A DNA stretch of 64,000 bases from Diphasiastrum complanatum (taxonomy: Eukaryota; Streptophyta; Lycopodiopsida; Lycopodiales; Lycopodiaceae): assembly GCA_029204225.1 (NCBI GenBank), contig CM055098.1:11555552-11619551 (forward strand), written 5' to 3'. The notes under the pieces are model-generated. The model ran no database searches and was not told where the DNA came from. It saw nothing but the letters and a program-made list of their open reading frames with translations. The position numbers were made by a program, and so were the translations under genes. Shown here in pieces: positions 11,002 through 22,634 of the stretch (position 1 is the stretch's first letter; every line of letters begins with the position of its first letter).

Positions 11002-12967
11002 CAAGTGGATGTTCGTAGGAACCATCCAAAAATCCTAGAGGATGCTATTAGGGCTGCAAAGTATTTTGATGACACACCTAAGCCATTTAGGGGTCACCAA
11101 CCTAATGAGCCAAATAAAGGTTTTCAGTTCAAGAGGAAGGATAGGGAAGTTGTTAATGAAAAACATCCAAATTCCAACAATCCTAACAAAACCAAGAAAA
11201 ACTTTGAAAACCATCAGGGTGGCAAAGATATAGTTGAATCTCGTAAGAAGAACTTGTGCTTCAACTGCAATGGCAAGGGTCACGTTGCACGAGATTGCAT
11301 CAAAAAACCAGTTTTCTACCTCATGTAATCTATCTCGAAGTAATAAGATGGATGTATGTTTCCTTAGTTCTATAGTTTTTAGACCTAATGACTTTATTTG
11401 CATTAAAGATAAAGTTAAAGATCAAGTTGTTAAGTCCTTTTTGACACAAGATCCACTCATAAGTTTATTAATGTAAATTTGGTGTAGACGCTAAACCTTC
11501 ATACTCAAAAAAGTGAGAAAAAATATTGTGTGACAATGGCCTTGGGAAGCAATTCCGAGTTTATGGATTATGTTGTTCCTAATGTAGAGTTACACATACA
11601 GGATTACTCTGAAGAAATAGAACTCCATGTTGTTGCATTAGCTAATGTAGATATTGTTCTCGGCAACACTGACATTTTGATAAGAATAAGTCATTGAGAA
11701 TTGATTTTGTTAAAGAATCTTTATCTTTTATGATGAGAATTCTTTGATTAAGATCAAGGCTAGTTTAAGTGTTAACACTAAAAATGTTAATCCTTATTCT
11801 AAACAGGAACTTAATTTAATAATGAAAATTTTTAATTTTAAAGTTTGTTTATGTTTTCAAAATGGTTTCATTTGCTGCAATGATAAAAAAAAAACTTAAC
11901 ATAAATGTCATGAATATATCCAGTGAGAATACTACAGAGTTTGAAGCCTACGATGAGCTTAGGCATGAATTCAATGATGTTTTTTTAGACCTTCCTATAG
12001 GTTTACCACCCGAAAGGACAATTGATCATAAAATCGACCCTATACCTAGTTCAATTCCAATCGCACAGCATCCTTGTCGAATGAGTGAATCGGAAGAGAT
12101 TGAGGTAAGTAGGCATTTACTTGAAGAAGGGGTGGGTACAACCTAGTAAGTCTCTTTGGTCATCACCAGTGGTTCTGGTTGCCAAGAAAGATGGGACTAT
12201 AAGGTTTTGCATCGATTATAAGAAATTGAACAAGGTAACCATTAAGAATAGATATTCATTGTTGCGGATAGATGACATAATAGATTATCTTGGTGGTGCT
12301 AAGTAGTTTACCAAGATAAATCTAAGATCGGGATATCATCAGATACACATTAGGAAAGAAGATATAGCAGAAATGGGTTTTCGAACTCGCTTTGGACACT
12401 ACGAATTTTTGGCGTTGTTTTTTGGTCTAACCAATGATCCGACAACTTTTCAACAGATGATGACGATTTGTTCAGGTCATATTTGAGAAGATTCGTAGTG
12501 ATATTCTTAGATGATATCCTAGTGTTTAGTAAGACTTTGGCTGAACATAAAGAACATCTTAGGATTGTCTTGGACATCTTAATAAGGGAAAAGCTCTTTG
12601 CCAAAGAGTCTAAGTGTTTTGCTAAGGAATTGTCCTACTTGGGGCATAAGATTTTCGAATGAGGAGTGGAGATCAAGGCCGATCGTATCCAGAGGATTAT
12701 TGAATGGCCTATTCTTACCACAGTTCGGAAAATCAAGTAATTCTTGGGGTTTGTAGGATTTTTTCATCGGCATATTTCCCAATTTGCTCGATTGGCATTT
12801 TCTCTTACCCAGGTCTTGAAAGGCTATAAGAAGCTAAGCCGGAGGGCTAAGAGTCCACTAGTGGAGTGGAGGGAGGATATGAATAATGGTTTTGAGTTTC
12901 TTAAAAAAAGTCACTTCAGCACCAATATTAATCATTGGCGATCCTAATAAGACTTTTGTGGTTAGGA
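11001..12967 (+). pseudogene. Gypsy1 3' half: gag C-terminus, protease, reverse transcriptase
   Basis: It starts mid-gag (YQVDVRRNH-like) and keeps a CCHC knuckle, CFNCNGKGHVARDC, near 11263-11304. Protease follows in several frames with the active-site motif changed to DTRS, then LHIQDYSEEIELHVVALANV. RT shows [34 protein letters not shown] and [10 protein letters not shown], then KLFAKESKC and FLGFVGFFHRHI. Stops and frameshifts are frequent, for example around 11330, 12145, 12305 and 12661. It stops in early RNase H at GTGGTTAGGA (12967), where sequence of the gypsy2 5' end begins. The 5' half of the same family lies at 54312-55983. Confidence 0.85.
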
Positions 12968-14341
12968 CTAGTGTATAGAGTGTTTTCTTGTGTGTAGTAT
13001 GGGTTTGGATCTTGGTATGGGACATAAGTAGGGTTTGGATCTTGAGTATGCTTTGGTTTGTGAGGTTATGCTTGTGATTAGTTATTGGTTAGCAAGGGGG
13101 GTGCTAGATTAGCAAAGTTGCAGGATTGCATGTGCTAGCTAGCTGTGGTTGGATGGTGAATACTTGAGGCCACTTGTTATCTACCATTGTGATTAAGATT
13201 AGGGACACATGTGGATGAGAGATCCATGGAGGCTTGAAGATATTTACTTGCAGGTGGAGGCATCATAGCTTGGAGTTGGAGAGCATCTTGGAGCTTATAG
13301 GTTACTTGGAGGACCTTTTAAGGCACTACCTTTGGATTAGGAGGACTTCCTGACTTCATTTGTAAAAAAGGTATCAGCGCTAGACAAAGGATGATAACCT
13401 TTCTAACCTTCTTCAAGTTCTATAAAGATCACAAACTAAATTTCTTTTGGAGAAGATTATTGGCTTTTCTAGTAATAGGAAACTTGTAGTTGAAGTACCC
13501 AATGAATCTAGTTCTCTTGATAAAGAATAGTGATGCTTATATAATTGTTTAGGGGTAGATTTTTTTATTATGTTAGAGAAGTTTTAAAGTGGGATTTTGG
13601 TTTTAAATCTTTTTGAAGAAAGATTTGTGGAATGGTTGGAGGAAGTCTTCCTCTACGTTCACAATTTTTTTTTTTTGCAAAAAGATTGATTCTAGCTATG
13701 TGTTTTGATCAAAACTAGTGTTTTTTTTTGCATAAATGAAGTGTTTAAACTTTTGGTTTTCATTTTGAAGTTCTATTTTTCAGACCTGTAAATTTGAAAA
13801 TCAGATCTAAAATGTGAATTTTTCATAAAAACTTCATTAGTTACACCTTTCTACCTACTAGTTTCATGAAAATGGCAATGTAGGAAGGAAAATGTAGTGT
13901 AACTTTATGCATAGAAAAAGTTTTGAAGTTCTATTTTTTGTCATTTTAAAGCTCTGATTTTCAGACTTGTAAATATGAAAAATAGATCTAAAAAAGTGAA
14001 GTTTTCATAAAACTTCATTAGTTTTCCATTTCTAGTCACTAGTTTCATGGATTTGAAGAACTAGGAAAGTGAGAAATGTAAAAATTTGTGTTGAATTTGA
14101 AATGACAAATGGAAATAAAATTGGAATGGAAACTTTATGTAAACATTAGCTTGAAGTAGTTAATTGATTGAGCTTGTAAAAGGTAGGCTTTGATTGAGCT
14201 TACAAACAATAAGCATTGAATGAGTAAAAGTAAATGCTTTTATTTGCATTGGATTTTGTAAGAATTGAAGCATTTCTATCATTCTAATTGGAGATACTTG
14301 TTGTTGTATTTGCATAATAGGAAAACACACAAGAAACTCCA
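12968..14341 (+). repeat. Gypsy2 5' LTR part and untranslated leader
   Basis: This matches 54312-55750 nearly throughout. A likely LTR end (CTTCA) lies at 13358, and the primer-site sequence GGTATCAGCGCTAGAC follows at 13371. The long AT-rich leader before gag holds no ORF. The LTR start is unclear: it is either TGTATAGAG at 12972 (LTR of about 390 bp) or further upstream and lost here. Confidence 0.6.
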
Positions 14342-14521
14342 ATGGATCAAAACAAAGAAAACTCATCATTTGATCTATCAAACCCATCCAATGTGGCACA
14401 AGCCCTTGAACTTTTATACCAACAAATTCAAGCCACTAATAAAAAACTTCTTGAAACTAATCAAAGGAACCAAGACTTAGAGTCTAGGTTAGTCAACCAA
14501 AAGAAGCATGTACTTGTTTAA
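14342..14521 (+). CDS. Gypsy2 gag N-terminal ORF (59 codons)
   Basis: ATG at 14342 to TAA at 14519-14521. The protein is polar and Gln/Asn-rich (ELLYQQIQATNKKLLETN) and likely a coiled coil. A close copy sits at 55751-55915 in the gypsy1 5' half. The ORF stops before the capsid-like part, which continues in other frames from about 14590 (TMFVEGRALVRWDD). It is probably the amino end of a broken gag and not an independent gene. Confidence 0.6.
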   Translation: MDQNKENSSFDLSNPSNVAQALELLYQQIQATNKKLLETNQRNQDLESRLVNQKKHVLV

Positions 14522-14589
14522 GGGGGAGAAGAAAGATAGGAACTTGCAAGTGGAAGTTCATGGCTTAATGTATGAAACAAATACTTTGG

Positions 14590-15394
14590 CATGAACCAAT
14601 TTCATGAATGTGAAAAGTTGTCCACTGTAACTATGTTTGTTGAAGGAAGAGCCTTAGTACGGTGGGATGACCTAGTTGCAAAATGAAATCAACATTGTAT
14701 ATGAGATGATTTTTGTATAGATTTTAGGGAATACTTCCTACCACTATTAGATGACTATGAACACTTTCAAAAGTTGAGTCATTTACTAATTAATAAAGTT
14801 TTGAAACAATTTATTCAAGATTTTCATGAGTACCTGAATCCACTTTATAGTGACATTCCATCAAAGGTACAAATGTTCATGTTTAATGATAGATTACCGA
14901 AAGATTACCAAGTGGATGTTCGTAGGAACCATCCCCTAACCCTAGATGATGTTATTAGGGCTGCAAAGTATTTTGATGACACACCTAAGCCATCTAGAGG
15001 TCACCAGCCTAATAAGAAAGGTTTTCAATTGAAGAGAAAGGATAGGGAAGATGTTAATGAAACACATCCCAGTTCCAACAATCCTAAGAAAATCAATTTT
15101 TTTAAAAAAAACCATCATAATGGCAAAGATATCCTTTTTGACACAGGATCCACTCAAAAGTTTATTAATGTAAATTTGGTGCAAACGCTAAACCTTCCTA
15201 CCCAAAAAAGAGAGAAAAAATACTATGTGACAATGGCATCAAGAAGCAATTCCAAGTTTATGGATTATGTTTTTCCTGATGTAGAGTTACACATACAGGA
15301 TTACTCTGAAGAAATAGAACTCCATGTTGTTGCATTAGCTAATGTAGATATTGTTCTCGGCAACAGTGGCATTTTGATAAGAATAAGTCATTGA
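14590..15394 (+). pseudogene. Gypsy2 gag-protease with the zinc knuckle deleted
   Basis: Gag reads TMFVEGRALVRWDD, then from 14774 a long frame with FIQDFHEYLNPLYSDIP, DYQVDVRRNHPLTLDD and AAKYFDDTPKPSRGHQ. At about 15131 the frame runs from NGKDI straight into LFDTGSTQKFINV, the protease active site (DTGS, intact here). Compared with gypsy1 about 200 bp carrying the CCHC knuckle is missing, and the frame is kept across the deletion. The frame ends at GNSGILIRISH (stop at 15392). Confidence 0.85.
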
Positions 15395-16735
15395 GAATTG
15401 ATTTTGTTAAAAAATCTTTATCTTTAATGCATGAGAATTCTTTGATGAAGATCAAGGCTAGTTTAAGTGTTAACACTAGAAAAGTTAATCGTCATTCTGA
15501 ACATGAACTTAATTCAATAATGAAGAATTTTAATTTCAAAGTTTATTCATATTCTCATTATTGTTTCATTTGTTGCAATGACTAAAAAACCTAACATAAA
15601 TGCCATGAATATACCTAGTGAGAACACTACAGGGTTTGAAGCCTATAATGAAGTTAGGCAGGAATTCAATGATGGTTTTTTAGAACTTCCTATAGGTTTA
15701 CCACCCGAAAGGACAGTTGATCATAAAATCAACCTTATACCTAGTTTAATTCTGATCGCACAACATCCTTATCAGATGAGTGCATCAGAAGAGGTTGAGG
15801 TAAGTAGACATTTACATGATTACCTGAAGAAGGGGTGGATACAACTTAGTAAGTCTCCTTGGGCATCACCAATGGTCCTGGTTGCCAAGAAGGATGGGAC
15901 TATAAGGTTCTGCATCGATTATAAGAAATTGAGCAAGGTAACCGTTAAGAATAGATATACACTGTCGCAGATGGATGACCTAATAGATTATCTTGGTGGT
16001 GCTAAGTACTTTACCAAGATAGATCTAAGATCGGGATACCATCAGATACGCATTAGGGCAGAAGATGTACCAAAAATGGGTTTTTGAACTCGCTTTAGAC
16101 ACTATGAATTTTTGGTGTTGCCTTTTGTTCTAACCAATGCATTAGCAACTTTCCAACAGATGATGAACGATTTGTTCATGCCATATTTGGGAAGATTCGT
16201 AGTGTTATTCTTAGATGATATCCTAGTGTTCAGTGAGACTTTGGATGAACATAAAGAGCATCTTAGGATTGTCCTGGACATCCTAAGAAGGGAAAAGCTC
16301 TTTGCCAAAGAGTCTAAGTGTGATTTTTTTGCTAAGGAATTGTCCTACTTGGGGAATAAGATTTCCGAACGAGGAGTCCAGAGGGTTATTGAATGGCCTA
16401 TTCATATCACAGTTCAAAAAATCAAGTCCTTCTTGGGGTTTGTAGGATTTTTTTGTCAGAATATTCCCCAATTTGCTCGATTGACATTTTCTCTTACCCA
16501 GGCCTTGAAAGGCTATAAGAAGCTAAGTCGGAGGGGTAAGTGTCCACTAGTGGACTGGACAGAGAATATGAATAATTATTTTGAATTGCCTAAAAAAAAT
16601 GTCATTTCAGCACCAATACTAATCATTGGCGATCCTAATAAATCTTTTGTGGTTAGGATCGATGCCAGTGATTATGCTATTGGAGCTGTAGTATATCTAT
16701 GGATTTTGTGGTCGGGCTTCCATGTACAAGCCTAG
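15391..16735 (+). pseudogene. Gypsy2 reverse transcriptase and start of RNase H
   Basis: RT shows [71 protein letters not shown] and the catalytic [10 protein letters not shown] (DD present). It continues through [16 protein letters not shown] and FLGFVGFFCQNIPQ to the RNase H start VVRIDASDYAIGAVVY. One TGA at about 16086 (GF*TRF) interrupts an otherwise open frame. After GAVVY the sequence jumps to an integrase-like stretch, so RNase H and most of integrase are deleted. Confidence 0.9.
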
Positions 16736-16850
16736 GGCCACGATTCATTTTGGAAAAATTACCTTCCACTGGTGGAATTTGTATATAATAGTGCAAAATT
16801 GTTACATACCTATGTAACTAGCAGTACTTCAATGACCCCTATATGCTAAA
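16700..16850 (+). pseudogene. Gypsy2 integrase remnants after an internal deletion
   Basis: Two short integrase pieces follow the truncated RNase H: MDFVV/GLPCTS-like near 16697-16730 (frame-shifted) and FWKNYLPLVEFVYNSAK at about 16750-16800, continuing HTYVTSSTSMTPI. YLPLVEFVYN is the conserved late-core motif of gypsy integrase. The last 40 bp (about 16807-16848) also occur inverted at 46034-46075. Confidence 0.7.
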
Positions 16851-17185
16851 TGACAAGTTACCCGTGGATAAGGGGTACCCTTAGGATTAAGGGTACGTAC
16901 CTTTGGATAAGGACAGGCGAGTGACTATACCTTGGTCGGAGGTATGGAATCAAGTTACCCTTGGATAAGAAATACCCTTAGGATTAAGGATATGTACCCT
17001 TAGATTAAGGTATTGGTGTCCTTGGATAAGGGCAGGTAGGTGTCTATGCCTTGGTCGGAGGTATGGAACTTAGTGAGGTGCTAGAAAGTCATTACCATGG
17101 GTGTTTTGGCTATTTTTCTAAATCTTGGGCCTCAACCTTGAACCATATCACTTTATTGGTCTTGGACCAAAGTATACAAGCACAA
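16851..17185 (+). repeat. Direct repeat DR-1, possible gypsy LTR fragment
   Basis: About 330 bp closely matching 47551-47872 in the same orientation. It contains degenerate internal units of GGATAAGGGGTACCCTTAGG and two copies of CTATRCCTTGGTCGGAGGTATGGAA. In both places it ends near AAGCACAACT and then diverges. It may be the start of the 3' LTR of gypsy2, with 47551 onward the start of the gypsy1 5' LTR, but the LTR borders are not proven. Confidence 0.7.
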
Positions 17186-18110
17186 CTAATTGATGTACCA
17201 AAATACGATGGAGGATCTGACCTTTTCAAATTCCTCCAGGATTTTGAGAATGCTTGCAAATTCTATGGTGATACCTCTGAGAATGAAAAACTACACCTAG
17301 ATCTTATGTGAGGATGCTAGGGAATGGTACCTTAATCTTGAAGAATATGATATAGTTTCATGGGGAACCCTTACAACAACCCTCACAAAATGATTCAAAC
17401 CTTCTAAATTGACTCAAAGCCCTTTCATTCAACTCTTTCACATAAAGATGAGAAGGGATGAATCTGTACGCAACTACATTAAATGCTTCAAATGTCTCAA
17501 GGTAAACTGTGTTGAAGATAAAATCACTGAGAAAATGGCCATTAAATTATTCCTAGTCGGGTTACCCAAATTAGAAGAGAATTGAAACTCGTAGACTCTT
17601 ACATGATCCATCTATGAAGAAGATGGACTAGTTAAGCATGAGACTTCCTATGTCAAAGGATCATCCTCATCTAGCGAGGTTCATATCATTCATCACTTTG
17701 AGGGTTGGCAAAAAGTACAACAATTTTAGATGGAGAAGCTAATCTCATAATCCAAAAGTTATTGAAGGATGTTGCTAAAAAAGTCTTTCCAGTCCGTGAG
17801 AACATGTGGTGTCCTATTTGTTCTCAAAACCACACCACCAATGAGTGCCCGCACGTAAGAACATATTTTCCAAAAGTCGCACAACCTATGTATCGCCCAT
17901 ATAGGCCACTTGGTCCTCATAATTACACACCTTATTTCAATCCAAATCCATCTACATCGAGTTCAGGACAATATCAATTGAGGCCAATAGTCCTAGTTCC
18001 TTATCAACCCAGACAACCATTTGTCATCAATCAGCCTATGCCACATGTACAATCTCACATGGTTGATACTACTTATGTCGATTATGCTACCTACTATGTA
18101 TAAAATCCTA
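17186..18110 (+). pseudogene. Gypsy-type gag remnant with zinc knuckle
   Basis: Reading frames between 17191 and 18103 give IDVPKYDGGSDLFKFLQDFE, ENACKFYGDTSENEKL, AREWYLNL, then RRDESVRNYIKCFK and a knuckle CPICSQNHTTNEC near 17812-17850. A Pro/Tyr-rich tail (MYRPYRPLGPHNYTPYF) follows. Frames are broken by stops near 17309, 17390 and 17585. It is related to gypsy3 gag at 26190 (DLPKYDDNTDPQRFLQVFEN). Protease and RT are absent downstream. Confidence 0.8.
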
Positions 18111-20230
18111 ATGTCAGAGTCTATCAAGCAGAGGCTACCTATCCTTATGATAGGGCACAGTCGAGATTCGATCCCAACCAAATCCTCTAGGAGAGAATTC
18201 TGCTCTGACATAGTTGTAAATGGAGTAGGCTATGACATTATTACAAGCGCTGCTACTTCTAGGAGATTTATTGATTGACATTTGTTATGTGTGTTTGTAT
18301 GTCCGTAAACTTTTCGTTTTGTGATAATGTTCTTTAGTTTGCTCATCTTTTTACTTTCCTTTTTACACCCTTTTATGTTATGGTTTTTTCTTGCATGTCA
18401 GTCAATCAAAGAATCTTTAAAGTACTTAGGCGTAACTTTCAGCTTCTATTTCCAAACATTCAATTGTTGTACAGAGTCAGAAAGATCAAAGAGCAACACT
18501 ACCTTGTACACCGCCATTATCACCATACTCCAATAGATATTATCTACCGGTGTGAGGCCAACACAAATTATCTTCACAAGCCCCAACGCACAATTCAAAT
18601 GTGAGGAAAACCCACTACTCATAGGAAACAAGGCAGCGACCACTCGCACAAGCTTCCAAGCAGTATTTTCTTATGAGTTGACTTCCAAGAATCAACATAC
18701 AGGTTGGAGAAAAGTAGTAATGTTTTATTTGGGAACAAATGGAGCAAACTATCTTGCTGCAGATATTATCCAACAAAAGATCCATCTTCCCAACAAGATG
18801 GAATGTTCACAAAAACCACAACCACCTTTAATAAGCAGTTGGTTTTGTGTAAGAGATACCACGCTTTTCTCGATGTATATCCATGCCAGCTACTTCAGCA
18901 AGCTCAAAAGTTGCAATGTGAAAGAAATCCTGAGTCAATCAGAGAATGGAACTATAAATACACAACCTCAAGGACAAATGTTGTTCTCAAAGGCAACAGT
19001 GATGACTCTTTGGAAAATTGTACATTGAGCATTGAACAGAAACAAGACATACAAGATCCCTATCGTCTCTTGTCCACACCCATTCCTTCCCCCATCTTCC
19101 ATGTGCGCCCTCGTAAATTTGAAGATAGCATGTGGGGTCAGTAGTACTATCATACCACAGTAGATCGAGTATAGGGGCTCATTGATTATGTGCAATAGCT
19201 CATGGTAATGGTACAACATAGGCCAGGTGATACTGGATTTCTTTGTGATCATGGTGCTTCAGGTGAACTAGCAGCACTTTGCCAGTTCTAGTCATGAGTA
19301 TGATTTAATAGAAGCGTCCAGGCTCTTATTTCAGTGCCCCGACATTGGTTGCAAATTTATTTCGGCATCTTAAAAACATTTAGCTCCTTGTGAACCCATT
19401 ACAAAGCTTGAGTCACACTAAACTTGTTATTTGTATTAGACCCAAAACATTATGTTGTCACAACATTTATTTGTTGTATTTGTAGACTAGTAACCAATTC
19501 GTAGCAAATTGTGTGTGATAGTTATTGAAACATTAATTGTTCTTTATAAATGTTTTACTAGGGAAGCATTCTCATGACTAGATGGCTCATCATCCATAGA
19601 TTGCAGTCCAATGTTTAGGAGTTCATTAAACTAAGTGAACCCAAGCTTTGGTTGGTGGACTAGAGAGAGCGTGAGATAATAATTCAATTACATCATGCAA
19701 ACTCATCTCTTGCGAACAAATTTTGAATGAAACTTGGAAGATGGGTTTAGGGTTAACTTTATGGCTGAATAAGGCCCATGCCCCACACTTGCACTTAAAG
19801 CTTGCACTGTATTTACACGTACACTTTTAGTTGACACTTTGAGGCTCATGTGAGGAGAGAGTGCTTAAAGATTTTGTAGTGCTCAGAAAACCCGAGAAAC
19901 TATAAACTGGTAGACTAACCTCAAGCTTATTAGTCTAGTTTGTAGCTAGTTTGGCTTTAGAACTTGAAGCTTATTTATCCAATTTTTTATTAGTGGATGC
20001 AAGGGACTTTCTTTTAGATTTCACATTATTTCCCCTTGACTCAGGTCCCAATTCTTTCTTTACCATAGGCAATATATCAGCCTCATGATTACTGATTTCT
20101 ACATCTATTATTGTGATCACTTCTTCAAGTAACACATCCCAGCTAATCCCCTAGTTATAACATTGTTCAGTTTGCATCTTCCTTACCACTTGAGACTTCG
20201 GTTGTAATATTGTTGATATCACCACTTTAG
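18111..20230. other. Unassigned stretch with short open frames
   Basis: Two overlapping plus-strand frames of 146 and 158 codons (18704-19144 and 18552-19028) occur here, and a further broken plus frame near 19200-19390 reads HRPGDTGFLCDHGASGEL then EASRLLFQCPDIGCKF. None matches a family I recognise. They could be a decayed captured gene fragment or chance. The segment 19390-20230 is AT-rich and shows only traces of the minus-strand gypsy polyprotein on its right. Confidence 0.4.
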
Positions 20231-20239
20231 ATAACAATT

Positions 20240-21130
20240 GTGGGGGTTGACAAGGGATCCTTGCTTTACCTGGTGGGATCCATATACCCCAACATCCATT
20301 CATCCATCAAAGTAGCTTTTTCATTGTACGATAACGTATGCTACCATGGAATCAATTCTTTCTCCATCAGCTCTACAATTGGTTCTACAGAAAGCCATGC
20401 TACATTGATCATATTGATGCCATATAATATTGGAGTGTCCAAGGTAGTAGTATGGGTGCTTCCACAAGTGACTCGTCTGGCTCGTTACTGTAGGAATGCA
20501 TTGTGGTACAATCCACTGTAGCTAAAGCTGGACCTTAAATAATAGAAATTGTTTGAGAATCATAGTGTACTCCCAAAACTACTTAAGGTCGATCAATAGC
20601 ATGATCCGTTGTGGATGAATCATTATCAACCTTGGGTGGCATGGGCTTTATTGCCCATGTTTTGGAATCCACTCTTATAGCACGATCTCGATTAGCAAGG
20701 GTGATCTTGTCAGTCCCCCAATTGTGAATAACTTGTGCTACTCACAAGCATGCTAGACCCAACAAAATGTGATACACGATCGAAAAATTTGGTAGATCGA
20801 TAACCACAAAGGTGATGACAAAATGCACACCAGCCATACAAATCAGTACGTCTTCGATTATCCCTCTTGGACATACGGTAGATTGATCAGCCAACTTACT
20901 GAAAAAGAAGCAGGTTATAATTTAGGCAACCCCCATTCTTCATACAACTTGGTGGATATGAGATTAATGCCTGATCCACCATCAATTACAAAAGCTTCTT
21001 CCTCAAAAATATTATGTTTGAAAGAAAGAATAATGTTACCATGTTCATTTTTCCATGCGGGTGCCATATTGCTGGATTCTTTGTACGCAACACAATATAT
21101 GGGTTCGTTCAATGGTTTTTCATTCATTTT
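20240..21130 (-). pseudogene. Gypsy protease fragment, minus strand
   Basis: The minus-strand frame 21127-20915 contains AFVIDGGSGINLISTKLYEE, the retropepsin active site in the DGGSGxN form seen in plant gypsy elements. Further along (about 20800-20600) another frame reads FVVIDLPNFSIVYHILLGL and IHNWGTDKITLANRDRAIRV, the usual end of the protease and the linker to RT. At least one stop and a frameshift separate them. The plus-strand frames on the same DNA are shadows. It is opposite in orientation to the neighbouring gypsy copies. Confidence 0.8.
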
Positions 21131-21469
21131 CTTTTTTAGATAATATATTTGTCAACTTCTCTGATTCTGTCATGGAGAATGGCTCTTCCCTTCCGTGTTA
21201 TGGCTCATTGACATTCAATGGTTGTTGTGTATGTTCCTATGCATTAGAGATTCTATATTCATCTCTTGCAATATATTAAGTTCTAGTGTATAGAATGTGA
21301 ATTTTGTTGTTGTACTTGGATCCACACATGTGAAGTATTGTTTGCTGCTACTATTGTATGGACATGGACAATACCATAATAGATTTTAGTGTTTATGATC
21401 TGATTTACATGAATTTTGCAATTCTAGTATGATAGATATAAGATTTCTAGCTTGTGAATGATTCTAGAT

Positions 21470-21612
21470 GTGCACCCAAATTTAGACAAGATCCAATTGA
21501 TCCATTAGTATGTTTTGGATCTGAATTTCTCACAAGTAGTTAGAATGTACCAAGCGTCCTTAGCAGTCTGGGCTGATCTGACATGGCTGATCTAAGAATT
21601 CTTGATATTGAG
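21470..21612 (-). pseudogene. Copia gag (UBN2-type) fragment, minus strand
   Basis: The minus strand reads TLNIKNS*ISHVRSAQTAKD followed by AWYILTT. This resembles the copia gag segment in which a short-lived-state helix is followed by a KDAWxxL motif. It is only about 45 codons long, with a stop, and is cut off by LTR F on its right. Confidence 0.45.
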
Positions 21613-21623
21613 AGTGATCATGG

Positions 21624-22479
21624 TGTTGGAATTATCTCCTTTACTGTCCTAAATTCTATGTTAATCTGCCTCCATTCATGCTGCTGTATTTTACTTGTGT
21701 TGTCGCACAGTCTACATATTTACATGTAAAATAAGATAGGTGAAAAAGGCAAAAAAGATGACACTGTGTTTTTACACGTGATTTACGACAAGAGAAAAAG
21801 ACGACACTACTCTACAAATGCCAAAGGTGTCCTACAAATGCCAAAAGTACCCTGTAAATCAATTTTTAAGGCATTTGTTAGAGTGTCACGTTTTTCACAT
21901 TTTCATTAACGTTAATTTTAGCGAAGGCTGACGTCGCAGCCTTCTCATGCACTGTGCAATCATGACAACGACACTCATGACCTCCCATAGACAACACATC
22001 CACTTTTGTATTTTCTTCATCTGCACACCTATAAAAATTATGTATATATATTGAATACCATCTACGTATTCAGATAACAACATTAGAAGAGCATTAGAAG
22101 TGTATCAGAAGAACATCAGAATAGAAGAGAGAGAATAAAACATCACTGATAATCAGAGATAGACATCGTAGATGCTTTCGTGCATTGATTCTTTCTTCTA
22201 GATGTATCGTCAATAATAGTTTTATCACCTTTACAGATTGTGTGATTAGCTTTGTGAAGCACGCGGTTACGTCCGCTATTGTTTTGTGCTCACCTGCATT
22301 ATTGATATTCTGTTCGAGTCTGATAGGCGTAGTCATGCTTGAGGAAAGAGTGAGATAACTTACTTCGTTGCGCACGAACAATTTCTATTCGAGTTTGTTT
22401 CTTTTTTGAGTTTCAAATTCATTTCTTTTCGTGTTCGTTTCTTTTCAAGTTATCTTTCTTCACACCCCTCTTTCCAACA
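21624..22479 (+). repeat. 5' LTR of copia element F
   Basis: 856 bp, beginning TGTTGGAATTATCTCC and ending CTTTCCAACA, followed at once by the primer-binding site TGGTATTAGAGC. The start resembles that of the copia D LTRs read on their strand (TGTTGGATTATTCTCC). Its last few hundred bases match, inverted, LTR fragment E at 39981-40757. No 3' LTR of F is seen. Confidence 0.8.
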
Positions 22480-22491
22480 TGGTATTAGAGC
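22480..22491 (+). other. Copia F primer-binding site
   Basis: TGGTATTAGAGC is one base from the plant copia consensus TGGTATCAGAGC, which pairs with the 3' end of initiator Met-tRNA. It abuts the LTR end with no spacer. Confidence 0.85.
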
Positions 22492-22634
22492 TATTTCTAT
22501 AGCCTGATAAGCTTCCACAATAACAAGATTCTACTAGCCGATAGAGTAATTGTCTTCTTGTTTTGTAATTTAGCACCAGATTTTCATATTTAAGTCGTTG
22601 ATAGTTATTCCTATCACCTAGACTAATCTTCCAC

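Noticed and set aside
13660-14160. Possible non-coding RNA in the gypsy leader
   Set aside because: Repeated TTTTGAAGTTCT and GTAAATNTGAAAA words come from an old internal duplication; no folded structure seen.
20240-20521. 93-codon plus-strand frame
   Set aside because: It is the shadow of the minus-strand gypsy protease-RT linker.
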